This document shows, piece after piece, positions 1 through 11,698 of a DNA stretch of 64,000 nucleotides. The stretch is from Ancylostoma caninum (Eukaryota; Nematoda; Chromadorea; Rhabditida; Ancylostomatidae), in NCBI GenBank assembly GCA_037903475.1, contig JBAJFG010000226.1:372001-436000 (forward strand), in the 5' to 3' direction. The notes below the pieces were generated by a model. The model saw nothing but the letters and a program-made list of their open reading frames with translations, ran no database searches and was not told the origin of the DNA. Made by a program: the position numbers and the translations under genes. The stretch's first letter is position 1. Every line of letters begins with the position of its first letter.

Positions 1-688
1 ATCATGCAGAAATCGGATCTTGCCGTGATTCGGACTCTTCTCTGCTATTTTCGCAGCCAATCTATCCGGCTGCTAATAGCAAGGTCTACCGTGAGGCACT
101 GTAGCGTGGCAGTGACGAATAGTGAATGATGTCTTTGCTGGCACAACAAGCACTGACCACAACCTTCAGAGGGTAATCACCTGTCTTCGGCTGCTGCACA
201 GGCTGCTCATCCTTGTCAACTAAGTGTCGATGGTGCTTGGCGTTGACGTACAGACACAACTTCTCATCGATGGACTTCAGCTGGTTTCGAATGCTTCTGC
301 GAGGGCAATTCAGTAGCCACCTTTGCACAGTGCTGTTTGCCGTGGATCTGAATCTACCAACTGATGAATCGACCATTCTGATGCGCGTCCCGACCACGCG
401 GAAACATTGAGGTTGAAGTCGCCAATACGAAAGCGTCTGGACCAATCTTGTGCAGTGCGTTCGGCCACTGTACCTTCCCCAAATAAAGGGTTGATACGGC
501 GACTCAATGCGGTTGCTGATCCACCAAATTTGGAACCGTATACTAAAAGGCAACAAATGTACTGTTTTGAGAATTCCATCTTTCCGGAAGCGCTTGTGCA
601 AGAGCTTACAGTGAATAGTGAACGTGCACATACCTGATCCCCTCATACATACAAAAGACAGGTTGCCGCAAGGCAGCGTGATGTTCAA
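1..688 (-). pseudogene. mariner-family transposase relic, cut by the window edge
   Basis: Reading leftward on the minus strand, two overlapping frames hold pieces of a mariner (SETMAR-type) transposase. Around 579-310 the helix-turn-helix region is readable, with AERTAQDWSRRFRIGDFNL followed by DPRQTA, an order typical of this family. Around 290-90 another frame gives KLCLYVNAKHHRH, like the strand before the second catalytic aspartate. The change of frame and the lack of one open frame show that it is dead. The C-terminal part would lie left of base 1. I could not identify a terminal inverted repeat on the right side. Confidence 0.7.
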
Positions 689-997
689 AAAAACCGCGAG
701 AAATTTACCGACAACCTAATAATTAGCGTTCAGTTTTTTTCTGCATCAAGCTCATGCGGAAACTTAACTAAATGTTTATGCCATCCCTTGGGCTCAGGTT
801 ATTATATAAGGTTGTCATATGTTTTATTATCAAGAATAAAGTTCTATAACTAATGCAACTACAGTTCTATAAAATGAATCCTATAAAAATGCCGTAAATA
901 AATAAACAATAGATGTTGTTGTATAAATAAAAAGTTCTGTAAAATAATGGAGCACTACGTAGGCTACTGAACGTTCTAGATCCAACAAATGGCTCAC

Positions 998-1834
998 CGG
1001 GAATAGCGTGACGAGCCAGTAGAGTTTATTCCTCCTTGTCTCTATTGAAACGAACGAGTAAACGTAGTACCAGTGTACCAGGGCTAGCATGTACACAACC
1101 AAAGTGAACACTGAGGCAATGACTAGAAGAACCACTTGAAAAGGCTCGAGATCTGCAATGTAAAAAAAAATTAAATGAGACTTGTGGAGAAACTTCAGGC
1201 TTTTCACAACAATTTTTGGTTTTTTCCTTCTAGATTTAAGATTATAATATTGTTTTTTTTTTCAATTATCATTTTTCTTTAATCTAGAGCGCCTTGCTGT
1301 AACTTTGGTGTGGTCATAGTCTCTCAATGTATAGTACAGCTACATATGCCACTGGCGGACGCAGAAAGTGGGCGGGAGGGGGGGGGGCGTAGGAAAAAAG
1401 AGTGGGGTCACCGCCGTTTTGGGGACCCAGACGGGAAACAAAATTAGTAAAAATATTAATTACGATAACAAATAATTAATAAAAATTATATTAAAAATAA
1501 TATTAAAAATAAACAATTAAAAATAAACTAATTCAAGATTTTTATTTGTATTGTAAAGTAATTTCAAAAATTTGGCGACCTATTCTTGGGGGGGGGCGCC
1601 CCCCTCTGCGTCCTCCACTGACATATGCATGCGTGTGTATTAATAAATGAATAATATCCAACTACTGAAGCAAGATTTTCCAGAGGAGATCTTAAAAACG
1701 CGAGAGAATTACGAACTCGTGAGGAATTCTTTGGCCGACGGTGTGTCCATCCTCTCGGTGCAGTTCTTGTCCGGCAGAACCATCAGCGACTCCATCAGCT
1801 TCACGACAGCCGCCACCCGTACACCGTCCGCCAT
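998..1834 (-). CDS. two exons of an OSTA-like membrane transporter gene (partial)
   Basis: Exon 1 runs 1834-1717 from an ATG just behind a CACTTCAG acceptor-like site (possible trans-splice site) and ends before GTTCGT with EFLT. Exon 2 runs 1152-998, between a T-rich acceptor ending CATTGCAG and a GTGAGC donor. The phases agree (1 nt plus 2 nt), joining EFLT to LEPFQVVLLVIASVF. Exon 2 encodes two hydrophobic spans and KLYWLVTLFPV, which resembles the first membrane helices of organic solute transporter alpha (OSTA/TMEM184-like), a family of bile acid and steroid carriers; the short asparagine-cysteine leader and PSAKEFL of exon 1 also fit. Later exons would lie left of 998 but a mariner relic starts there and none is visible. 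The family call is by resemblance only. Confidence 0.4.
1350..1620. mobile_element. hAT-type MITE, copy 1 (271 bp)
   Basis: The ends are CACTGGCGGACGCAG and CTGCGTCCTCCACTG, near-perfect 15-bp terminal inverted repeats. The element is flanked by the 8-bp direct duplication ACATATGC (1342-1349 and 1621-1628), the length made by hAT transposases. The interior is G-rich near both ends and A/T-rich in the middle, with no coding capacity. It sits in the intron of the OSTA-like gene. A second copy lies at 32003-32271. Confidence 0.9.
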
Positions 1835-1839
1835 TCCTG

Positions 1840-3090
1840 AAGTGGACAACGAAATTACGGCTGGAGTGTACTGGCAGCACGTAGGCGGCGAATGCTTTGT
1901 TGAAGTGCTTTTGATATGTAATAGAAGGGAATAGCGAGTCGTTCTAAAGGTGTTCGTAAGCGGTGAGCACAACACTGAATCACACGAAGACTCAGTGGCC
2001 TTTTTCAGTGACCGAGTCGTGAGATAAGAAATGGCGCACGTTGACTCACGCGGTATCAGCAAATATGTGGCTAATCGTTCCTTGTCAGTTGTGCTTTGTG
2101 CGAGGGAGGCGCGGGAGACCGAGCTCCGCAAAGCGATACAAATATATTTTCAAACTGACAAGATGATGTGGACGGCAAGAGAAAACAGAGCGATTATGTT
2201 TGAAGAAAACTGTTCAATGGTACAAATTGGGTCGTTCACTGAATCACTTCACGCATAGTTTGCGCGAAAACTCCCCTCGCGAGCAGATTTGTTCGCAAAA
2301 AAGTGGGAAGAAAATGAAAATGATCTTAAAGTAGAATTAGTCGCTTAGCTGCCAAAACCCAAAACTCAGTAGCGAGAATAAAGACTAAGTTTTCTGTCCA
2401 TCATTTTCAATAGGACTGGTGTTAAAAATTCTGATTTCTATGAGATTTGCATACAAAAAAGCCGAGTAAAAACAAATTGAAAGTGCTACATTTCGACGAC
2501 ATTCTTTCAAGAATTCTATTCGTTACGGTCGGAATTCGTGTCGTAATAATCTTCGCAGTGTTCACGAAAGAACTTTTATGTGTGTTTTTGTAGGTGGCTT
2601 TCATAAGTTTCATAAACTTCAAATTGCCGATTCCACTCATTTTTCGGAGAAAATTGGCTTTCGTTGATTGACGTATATGTACGTATGAAACATAGCTGAG
2701 GTTAACCGTAACGCACTCATAACCTGATCCGCAACGAAGTGCATGTGAATTTCCCTCTCGTTCACAATTATATCGAGCAGTGACGTTTTAAAAAAACATT
2801 AGAAGCATTCTACGCATAAGCATGGAAATTTGTTCGGGAAATCGCACACAATGAGTATGAATGGCAAACCACTTAGGAATTAGCTGCTACTGTCTCTCTC
2901 TCAATCTGTAAATGAAAGTTATGGAGTTTTTCAGGGCTTTTTCAATTTTTTTTTAGAATGACAGTCATTCATCGGGTAAACATCCAAATAACGAAAAAAG
3001 AAAAGACATTATTATTCTAGACCAAAAGACCTTTCATGCGGGAGTCTGGGAACTTCCACGCATAAACAAATAGGCATCTGTAACGTTGGT
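1840..3090. other. no supported gene
   Basis: Upstream side of the OSTA-like exons. Short open frames on both strands overlap without splice or family support. The sequence becomes A/T-rich toward 3000. I see no repeat or RNA gene. Confidence 0.5.
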
Positions 3091-3607
3091 GGCTATCGTA
3101 TCCGTTTTGCACCGTAACCCCATTTTTGTAGGGTTACGGTAGGATAAGGGTAAAGACGGTACCTCACGGAATTCGCTCAAATTTTGCACAGGGGGTTACT
3201 TGAGGTGCTGAACACGAATATCTTATCCGTTCTGTACCGTAACCCTATTTTTGTAGGGTTACGGTAGGATAAGGGTAAAGACGGTACCTCACGGAATTCG
3301 CTCAAATTTTGCACAGGGGGTTATTTGAGGTGCTGAACACGAATATCTTATCCGTTTTGTACCGTAACCCTATTTTTGTAGGGTTACTGTAGGATAACGG
3401 TAAATACAGTACCTCACGGAATTCGCTCAAATTTTGCAAAAAAAAACGGATGCGATGTTCGTGTTTAGCACCTCAAATAACCCCATTGCGCAAAATTTGG
3501 GCGAATTCCGTGAGGTACCGTATTTACCCTTACCTATCGCAACCCTGCAAGAATGGGGTTACGGTTCAAAACGGATACGATATCCGTGATCAGCACCTAA
3601 AATAACC
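3091..3607. repeat. 125-bp tandem repeat (3 units) facing an inverted unit
   Basis: Units beginning TATCCGTTTTG start at 3099, 3224 and 3349, a period of 125 bp. Each has GTAACCC..TTTTTGTAGGGTTAC, itself a small palindrome, then a shared segment with GGTACCTCACGGAATTCGCTC. After an A run near 3450 the same unit follows in reverse complement to about 3607, so the block can fold on itself. Related TTATCCG/CGGATAA sequence occurs inside the hAT-like element near 15520-15600. Confidence 0.85.
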
Positions 3608-5990
3608 CCCCTAGACGAGGTTTCGGCCAAAAATTTTTTTTGAAGGTTTTGGGGGCAGTAAAGTTGAATAGTGCCCAGGTACATAAAACACTAATCTATC
3701 CGCAACCGCAAGGTGAACGAGTGTCGTATGCAAATTCTGGGAATACCATTCGAGAACCCTATGGGAGCAATGAAAGAGATGGAAGCATAAAGTAACTGAA
3801 GTACAGCCGTTTTATCGAAGGACTTTGTTCTTTATGGGCAGTCAGTAAGGTGAAAATCTTCTTGTGAACAACTCTCAATCCCATTATTGAAGGTTAACGC
3901 TTTACTCTAATAATGCTTCTCTTTTGGAAGGCGAGGAAAAATAATAAAGGAAAAGGAAAGAAGAACGCGTTGGAGAAAGAGCAGAGCGATAGGTTGGGGC
4001 AGTACAACATGAGGCAGTGGTACCGCCTAGTACACTTCTGTTGAGAGACTGTATTATTATGTTTATTTAACTGCGAGTCTGCACTGCAAAGAAAAAGCGA
4101 CGGCACACGAGATGGTGCTCTTCTCTTGTTATCGAAGTTTGTTTGGTCAAAATGAGTGCTAGCATAAAACCCTTGAAACAGGTCCCCTCGTAATGCTCCC
4201 TTCCAAGAAAACGAAACTGTAGCACAGAATACAATCAGGACCGAATAAAAATCGAATACTGACCTAATTCAGATAATGACTTAGAAACTGATCCGAAAAT
4301 TTTGTATTCGGAAAAGAGAAAGCCCTGCTGTTCCCCTCCAGGGTAGTACTGTTGAAAAATCGAATTTTCGGCTCAGTCAATTTTAAAGTCGTTTAATATA
4401 CATTCTTTCCAAACTATGCTACAGATAGTCAGACCTCGCGGGAAGATCAAGACGAACATGAGCAAAATTCTAGTGGTGATTTCTGCCCACCTAGGATAGA
4501 CCAACGACAGGTGTTCACTAACACGAAAGCTCCTCCCTTCAGACTTACATGACCTTTAGAACACAAACAGCTTCGCAGTAAAGGATCAGAAAACGGCTAA
4601 GAGCAGCTTCACGAGTGAATCAAACTGAGGAAGTGAAAGCCGAGTACAGGGGAGGGGTAACTGACAGTATACGACACAGAGCACTTGTGAGCGTGACGTA
4701 CGTAAAACACGTGAGAGGTTCTCAATAAAAACCTTGAACGAACAAGGTAGAGAAGATATTGTAGGACGATGGAAATAAAGAATGACAGCACTTAGGAAGG
4801 GAAGTCACAGTGTTTTGCTATAAATCAAGGATCTTGGCCACATACTGGATTAACGAAAGGGGGCGAAAGGGTGTGATGAGACACCATGTGCATTACGTTA
4901 TCCGCAATGTATTAAGGAAATCAAGGTTGCTAGAAACCGCCAGCGGAGCAGGTGAAAATTGATGGTGCACATTTACCTGCCCTTTCCTTTGGTCCAGTTT
5001 TCGCTCAACAGAAAATGCGAGGCGCATTCAGTGCTGCATCATCGCTACCACTGGACAGTCAGGAAATACAGAATAGAAATGAAAAACAGGCACTGAGACA
5101 CACAAAAGATATGAATGACAGAAATGACATGAATAAGAAATAAAGCATGATATGTTCTCATGCCACACAGGCATTGCTATGACAGAAATGGCACAAATTT
5201 GTGGCATGAGGATGTTGAAATCACATCTGAAAAAAGCGAGTGCCCTACATAAAGAGTATATAGAACTGAAGGTATAATAATCAAATATAAGAGAATCATA
5301 ACAATTATTATAATATGAATATTCTTCAGTATTCATTCGATATACCATTACTGTATTGTATATGTATTTGGCTGTTACCTCTACTCGCAAAAGTTAGCAA
5401 TGGTGAGTCATAAATGGCACATGGTATTTACAAGCTATTATTTACCGGAGAAGTGAAAAAAAAATTTTCCATTAGTGACAATGATGCACATGCACGTGAA
5501 CTGCACCAAACATAGGGATAAAAAAATTAATAAAGTGAGAGGATAACAACATTCGGCACCAGTTCAGAGGGCCACTGGAAAACCAGTCCGGGGAGGGGGC
5601 GTGAACGATCAAGGACCGGTTTTTAAAGAACAGAAACTAATTCCGCAGAAGGGATCAAAAGTGGCCGGAAGAAAAAGAAGTGCGATGTGTCCAGAGAACA
5701 CGTTTCAAGCAGAACAGCAGGCCCACTGAAAAAAACCTCCGTGTGTTCAATGCCATTTCGTTTCGCTGTGAAAACCAGACTGTTCTGCTAAGAAATTGAA
5801 AAAGGACGGAGACGAGCGTTTGCGAAAACTTACGAAAAATGCATGCACAATGTCTGTTGCAAAAGATAAGATAAAAATTGACAATAAAAGGCTGACGTGC
5901 CGAAATCTCAGGAGCCAACGAAGTGGCCGACCACCAGCATTCGCAAACGCACACAAATGGAGGTGGACGGAATTCGAAAAACTGATTAGC
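3608..5990. other. no supported gene
   Basis: A/T-rich sequence with scattered short open frames. I found no family resemblance and no chain of phased exons. The minus strand from about 5650 to 5990 has several acceptor-like TTTCAG sites, but their frames do not join. Confidence 0.45.
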
Positions 5991-5995
5991 GGTTG

Positions 5996-6369
5996 TTATT
6001 CCAACCACGAGGACGGGGCGTAGTACAAGCCGACGAACAACGTCACAGAGCGGGCGTCCCCGTCGTGAGGTGTTTGTTCCTGCAGGTCGCCGGAATCGAT
6101 CGCGGCTGCTTGTGGTGCATGGACGCTACATCGCACCTGACAAAACTATAGTTCCTGGATGCAGAAGATTCTGGAACGAGGATCAGTTGAAGGAAGGTAG
6201 GCGGCGGCACTAGGCTGCCATGACAGGATTTTCTATTTACTTTATCCACTTGACACTTCGAATGAGCGGCGGCGCCGGGAGAAATCGGCGCAAACAGAGA
6301 ATGGGCGAAAGACCACCCAAGAACCAGAACATAAAGTAGATTTGCCGTTGCACATGTCGTGTATGTCAT
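5996..6369 (-). CDS. candidate two-exon small secreted protein
   Basis: Exon 1 (6369-6241) starts with ATG and encodes a hydrophobic leader containing LLYVLVLGWSFAHSLF, then a cysteine and VDK before a GTAAAT donor. Exon 2 (6136-5996) follows a TTTTGTCAG acceptor in matching phase 0, begins VRCSVHAPQAAA, and ends FVGLYYAPSSWLE before TAA. The joined product would be about 89 residues with a signal peptide and few cysteines. Both exons are richer in G+C than the surroundings, which favours coding. I do not recognise a family, so this is a weak prediction. Confidence 0.3.
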
Positions 6370-6379
6370 GTATTCTCGA

Positions 6380-7240
6380 GGTGGGACTTAGTTGCAAATC
6401 GCATGGTGGAAACATGTTTTTGGTTATTTAATTCTATTGCATTGCGTGTCCTTCTCGTCACAGGCATCATCAGGCGATTGTTGGCTTGTAGTGATACCTG
6501 CAGTAATAGTGATGAAGATAGTGGCGATGTCTAGGCATCCTTTAACACCTCAAGCGCCATGTAGTACACGGGACAATGACACAATTTTGTGATGGCTGTC
6601 GACCACCAACCTAGCCACTGCGGATTCGGAGAGAGGTCATTGTATCTTCTGGGTTAGGTTCACGAATGCGTAACCAAGCCAAATCAGGTTAGAGAACCAA
6701 ATTTTAGTGTCTGCATCTCGTTGCATCACCTAGTTTATACGATTACCAATCACGCTAACCATCTTAGGTTTGCTTGGCTATCGTTTCGTGAATCACGGTT
6801 CTGAAAACTATGCGCCGATCGATAGCGATTTTAAGCTCTCATGAAATCTTTGCAGGTTTTCCAATCACTCGGATATTCGGATAGAGGAGATCGGTTCACT
6901 TGGAAGTTCCTTTAAAGACATTCGTTCCACTACCGATCAGTATCCACCAAAAGAAATCATATGGCAAAAACTGTAACAGGCATGCGTGAGCATTACCCAG
7001 TGGAACTCGTTGACGACAACGTCTACCTTACCCGGAGGAATATGAGCGACATGAGCGACTGTTCGTAAAATACGTTCGAGACGAATATATTCTTCTCCAC
7101 GGATCATAAAAAGGCGACCTTGCAGAGACCCCAATACACAAAAGTGAGAAGAGAGTGAATAGCTGCGCTATAACTGCACACATGATGCAGTATCATTGAA
7201 TCCCTACCACCTCTTGTGGAACTGTCTTCATTAAAACAGC
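6380..7240. other. no supported gene
   Basis: Mixed-composition sequence. A minus-strand open stretch at 7134-6937 contains LERILRTVAHVAHIPPGKV near a possible donor, but no partner exon was found. Confidence 0.4.
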
Positions 7241-7873
7241 ATGTACCCAACCACCGCGAGACTATTTGCTTCGCATACTACTACACTTCAAGTAACTCCC
7301 CTTTTGTTGTCATGGGTGTCATTCTTCCATATAAGTTCAACTAAAGCGGATATTCCAGTGGAAATGTTGGAAAAAGTACTAAAATTAGTTTCGAAAAGTG
7401 CGGCTTATCGGTCAATTATACTCGATCCACGCGTACACAGCGAGGACAGCCGTTACTCCGGCAACCTCGCCGAAGGACTGCAGCAAAAAATAACTGTGAT
7501 TATATCGTTAAGAAGCGGACCGCCCAGGGATAATAAGATGCAGAACGAACACAGCAGAATTTTTTCTTCTGCGATCATTCTAAGTGGAAAACCAGCAAGT
7601 ACATGCCTGAAGCTCTGCAGAAGGACAGCAGATGCTTCAGGCGTTCTGCTGCGGCCTTTATGCAGATTTGTCCGGGTATGGGAGAGTGATAAGGATTGTG
7701 GCTGCAGGGGGTACAGCAAAGGTAAAGTATGCACTGCGAGAAACTTGGACGCGGCAATAGTCCGGGGAGGGGGGTGGAGGGCGCAACGGGTCCAGGCACT
7801 ATCCCAAAGAAGATGTCCTTTTCTTTCGATAAGTAGATTAGTGCATGAAAGTGCCGTAAGCTGTATAACTTGA
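7241..7873 (+). CDS. unrecognised 210-residue open frame
   Basis: An uninterrupted ATG-to-stop frame, long for a region of this composition. No signal peptide, membrane span, domain or repeat is evident; the C-terminal half is rich in arginine, cysteine and serine. The opposite strand is also open over 7453-7734, so G+C-driven chance opening is quite possible. I see no splice sites that decide the matter. Function unknown. Confidence 0.15.
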   Translation: MYPTTARLFASHTTTLQVTPLLLSWVSFFHISSTKADIPVEMLEKVLKLVSKSAAYRSIILDPRVHSEDSRYSGNLAEGLQQKITVIISLRSGPPRDNKMQNEHSRIFSSAIILSGKPASTCLKLCRRTADASGVLLRPLCRFVRVWESDKDCGCRGYSKGKVCTARNLDAAIVRGGGWRAQRVQALSQRRCPFLSISRLVHESAVSCIT

Positions 7874-7902
7874 CTAAGAGCTGGAAGAACAGATGGAGCA
7901 AG

Positions 7903-7990
7903 GTTATAATTATAAAAGGAGATTTCTCTAACTATAAATGAGTTGTAGTTATAAGAGGAGCTTACAAGTTATAATTATAAAAGGAGATTC
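7903..7990 (+). repeat. short direct repeat of TTATAATTATAAAAGGAGATT
   Basis: The phrase TATAATTATAAAAGGAGATT occurs near 7905 and again near 7971, with a degenerate middle copy. It is a local duplication with no evident role. Confidence 0.6.
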
Positions 7991-9690
7991 TAGGAGATCT
8001 CTCTGCGGACAAAGGTGCATGCTTCACGATTTCCAATGGCATGTAGTATTTTCTTCTATTTTACCTTGGGAGGAATAATAAGGGAAACAAATGAAACAAT
8101 TTATATTCCAAAACATGTGTGACTTTTCGCCTAGTAATAGAGCATGCAAGGAATATGCACATTCGAAATGAGGGGAGACATGCGCCACCTGCACATACAT
8201 GAATCATTTCCAGACAAGTTCAACTCTATCTATTTGTTTGTTTGTTTATTCATCGGCATTCACTTTATAGACAGGAATGAGACAAAGCTAGAGTGGAAGT
8301 AACTAATCATAACCGATTTGTCATAGGGCCGAGGGAAGAAGGGGGGGGGGGAGAGATGAAGCGCTCGGTTCAAAAGGGAAGTGGACCCCTGAAACTGCAA
8401 TTCCTCGAGAGACGCAAATGAAGAAATCCGGACACCAACTCGGGGCACCAATATCCCCGAGGTCCATATCAGGAGACATTGGACAAACGTTCAGGGTCGG
8501 CTCATATCTGTACAAAGTGAATGCCTAGATGCTAATAATGAGCAGAAAAAACAACAAAAATAAAATTAGAGGACCCTATTTTAGAGCAGATCTGTTAGTA
8601 TTACAATTGGGAATTGTTATTTCTGGCTTACTACAAACAATGCCGAAAGTAACACCTCAAAGAATGCCTTGTGAAAATATAGGTATGTCGATGTATTTCC
8701 CTAACCTTACAAGTGGCTTGCATAAGTGATGACAACAGAGCAACTTTCAGGAAAGCCAGGAAATCTGTGTGAACGGAGCCAGGAGACTGACGCGCCAAAC
8801 TCGTTTGGAACAGCAAGCGCCGTTTCACAACCAAAAATTGCTTGTTAAGAGTTTGACGCACGTCTATACTTCTAATAAGGAATGGACGACCAAGCCAAAA
8901 CTTGGAGCCTCCGTCTCTTTTCTTTTTTCATTGCCACCGATTCGTCTTCCGACGCCTCATCACGATGTAATAAAGATGGATTGATGGGTGCTTTCACGGG
9001 GAATTTGGAACAATAATATTTTTGAGTACGCCCGGTAAGAAGCAGGAACTAACAGTATGAGAAGGCTAAAAGACCTATTCTTTTATCTATTTAATTTGAC
9101 ATGACTTCGTAAAAGATACATGATTTGCACATAGATGGTCGCTCATTTAATAATCTCTCGATCCACTTAGAAACGAAGTTGGTATAGGAGTTTACCTGGT
9201 GAATGGCAGGAGGTGGGTTGGGACTATGATTTCTGTTCCTACGTAATCATTACACAATGGTGATTGCATTCAGTGAGGGTGAGAAACAGTAACAATAGAC
9301 GACACAGAAATGGAATAAAAACACTTTGGGTGTTTCTTAATTTCACAGGGTGCAGCTTATGTTCTCGGATACGAAATGCTGATTCGACACTTGTGAAGGG
9401 GCCATGAGGTATCCTAGCCTCCTGACAATGAATATCTCTGGATGGAAGGCTTTAAAGAACCCTATCCCTATGGAAGGCTTCAGAGAACCTTTAAGGAATA
9501 GGAGACATCTACATTGTCGAGGTTCAAAGAAACGAAAATATTTGAGCTGTTAAACCCTATCCCAATTGCTGTGGTAGATGTAGATGTCAAACCTACTCTA
9601 CCTCAATACTGTGAAACTCTTTGACTTCCTAAAACCCCTTTTTACCGCTTTCTCAAATGAAATCATCATTGACCAGAAACTTCGACAGCA
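7991..9690. other. no supported gene; TTTG microsatellite near 8236
   Basis: A short (TTTG)n tract lies near 8236-8250 and a G run near 8341-8350. Around 9460-9490 a phrase with GGAAGGCTT..AGAACC is repeated imperfectly. No open frame here has family support. Confidence 0.45.
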
Positions 9691-9693
9691 TGA

Positions 9694-9900
9694 CCACCGT
9701 AGCCCGCGAATTTGTATTTACGGTACAAAATGTTGGTCATTTTCAAACTCGGGGGTGAAATAACCCCCTCATCCAAACTTTCAAGAGATTCTGATCTCGG
9801 GATCCTCTTTTTGGCGTGGGACCCACCGGTGGGTCCTATTGTCGTCAACGTGTTAGAGGCAGTGTCTCACCTCATGATGGGTATCGAGATATCAACGGAA
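9694..9900 (+). repeat. dispersed repeat, copy 1 (partner at 49440-49635)
   Basis: Shares with the 49.5-kb copy the ordered phrases TGGTCAT, TTCAAACTCGG, GGTGAAATA, TTCAAGAGATTC and GATCTCGGGATCC, then ACCGGTGGGT and GTCGTC. The order is the same and the divergence moderate. No coding capacity is evident and no ends are defined. Confidence 0.7.
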
Positions 9901-10040
9901 TCCATCATACTCGATGCACTGATTCCAATAATGTGCTTGAAATGTTAAAAAAAAAAACGGTTGAAAACCTCTATTTTGAGGGACAAAATCATTTTCAAAT
10001 ATGATAGAATTGTGCTACCCCGGAGCCTCATGTCAAATAT

Positions 10041-10323
10041 TTGTTGTTCGGCTTGGATTTGAGTACTCCTGCGTTTTCATTTATTGGCTAGCTTCCGGTA
10101 CAATAATACCTTCGTCAGGCCAGGCCAACAATCAAGCTAGGCGACAATAGATTCTGACACCAGCAACTAAGCGACAGGACAACCGCGCACTGCCCACAAG
10201 AAATGTCAGAATCTATTGTCGTCTAGCTTGATTGTTGGCCTAGCCTGACGAAGGTATTATTGTACCGAAAGCTAGCCAATAAAGTGAAAACGCAGGAGTA
10301 CTCAAATCCAAGCCGAACAACAA
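10041..10323. repeat. fold-back element, 120-bp arms, 44-bp spacer
   Basis: Bases 10041-10159 are almost the exact reverse complement of 10204-10323. In the right arm CTGACGA (10245-10251), a short GGTA..TACC hairpin and GAAA (10267-10270) occur in the order seen in hammerhead ribozyme cores, followed by GCCAATAAA. A different fold-back at 29424-29884 has the same layout. Such motifs are described from Penelope-like elements, so I infer a Penelope origin. I see no convincing stem III, so activity is doubtful. Confidence 0.8.
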
Positions 10324-11134
10324 AGCCAAAATCATTGTTGAAGCGGACGAGTTTCCTTGCTAGGAAGCTAGCTAAAGCGAAACTGAGAAGTTAGGCTCAC
10401 CTATTAAAATGGACTTCTCAGCAGTAGCTGTTATCAAATAAATAATCATTCCCGTGTTGGAAAACCATGCCGCACCCTCAGCAGGCTGTTGCTTCGGAGG
10501 AAAGCCTCTCGTCCACTGGCCGAGAATTCCAAAGAAACCCGCAACATATAGGGGTTTCGAGGTTTTCACGAAATTTAAAGTACATCTTTGTGCTCAGCGG
10601 CTCGCATATGTTCGGCCGAAGTGGAAATCTCGAACGAGGTCATTGAGCTGAGACGCTGCCCTTAAAGACGCTTGCACCGGAACTGGCTATTTTGGGAGGT
10701 TGTTCTCGGTTATTCCAATTCCCATAAAGTTGACCGGAACCGTGTTGGGCGGGCTCAATTTTACATGAGTTATAAGAAAGAGCCTTTTGTATGGGAACAC
10801 GATACGAGCACGATATACCTTTGTCGAAGGTATAAACATAAGATTAGGCATGAATCCAATATACTATTATATTTATGCGCTGAAGCGAAACAGAACAGTT
10901 ATGCACCTGTTTCTAACGGTCTCCGTCCACTGCCCACTCATAGCGAACAACACTTGAGAACAGCCCAATACTGCAGGACTTCTAGAACTCAACTAACATA
11001 AGGATACAGAGTAAACGATGAGAAGATTCCAACGACGAAAGAAAGTGGAATTCCGTGTGTTATGCAGCTCACTTGTTACGAAAATCATTCGAAAATTGTG
11101 CGTATGGATTCTAGATTGGAGCACTACTCGTGAG
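10324..11134. other. no supported gene
   Basis: Short open frames of both strands without family resemblance. G+C is moderate. Nothing else recognised. Confidence 0.4.
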
Positions 11135-11698
11135 ACACACCTTTCTATAGCAATTATATCACCTTTCTATAGCAATCGTCAGTTGCTTGTGAAGTCTGGG
11201 AGAGGTGTTATTGAACAAGGGAGACTCAATGGGATCAAAACCTCTGTAGCAAAGGGCACCTCCATGAAAAATAACATGATTTTTGTTCGGCGGACCCTTC
11301 CTCCATCGGTGGACCCGTATCCTGGCGTTTCCCACATCACTGGGCCACGGCGGGCCTCTGCTCCATTGGAGGACCCGTATCGTGGCGTTTTCTACACCAT
11401 TTGGGCACGGAAGCCCTTCTTCCATGTGAGGGCCCGTCTGCTAGCGTCTTCATCACGGCTAGGCCAAGCCGGACGCCTTCTTCTTGGGCGGACTTGCACC
11501 CTGGTATTGTCCACACTACAGGACCTAAGCGAGCCCATATCTTGACCTTCTCCATCATTGGACCACGGATCTTTCTCCCATTGGTGGACCAGCATTCTGG
11601 TGTTTGAGTCTCCTTTGTTGAATAACACCTCTCCCAGACTTCACAAGCAACTGACGATTGCTATAGAAAGGTGATATAATTGCTATAGAAAGGTGTGT
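11135..11698. mobile_element. fold-back with 95-bp inverted arms around satellite units
   Basis: Arms 11135-11229 and 11604-11698 are near-perfect inverted repeats beginning ACACACCTTTCTATAGCAA. The arms contain a direct repeat of CACCTTTCTATAGCAAT. The interior and the outside both consist of diverged units of the 60-bp minisatellite described at 35.2-36.1 kb, so the arms lie within an older array. It is either a small element with long terminal inverted repeats or an inversion-duplication. Confidence 0.75.

Noticed and set aside
1647..2131. Plus- and minus-strand frames of 95 and 140 codons
   Set aside because: They overlap the better-supported OSTA-like exon 1 in other frames and have no splice or family support.
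10228..10290. Active hammerhead ribozyme
   Set aside because: Core motifs are present, but I find no clear stem III or cleavage triplet; recorded only as hammerhead-like.
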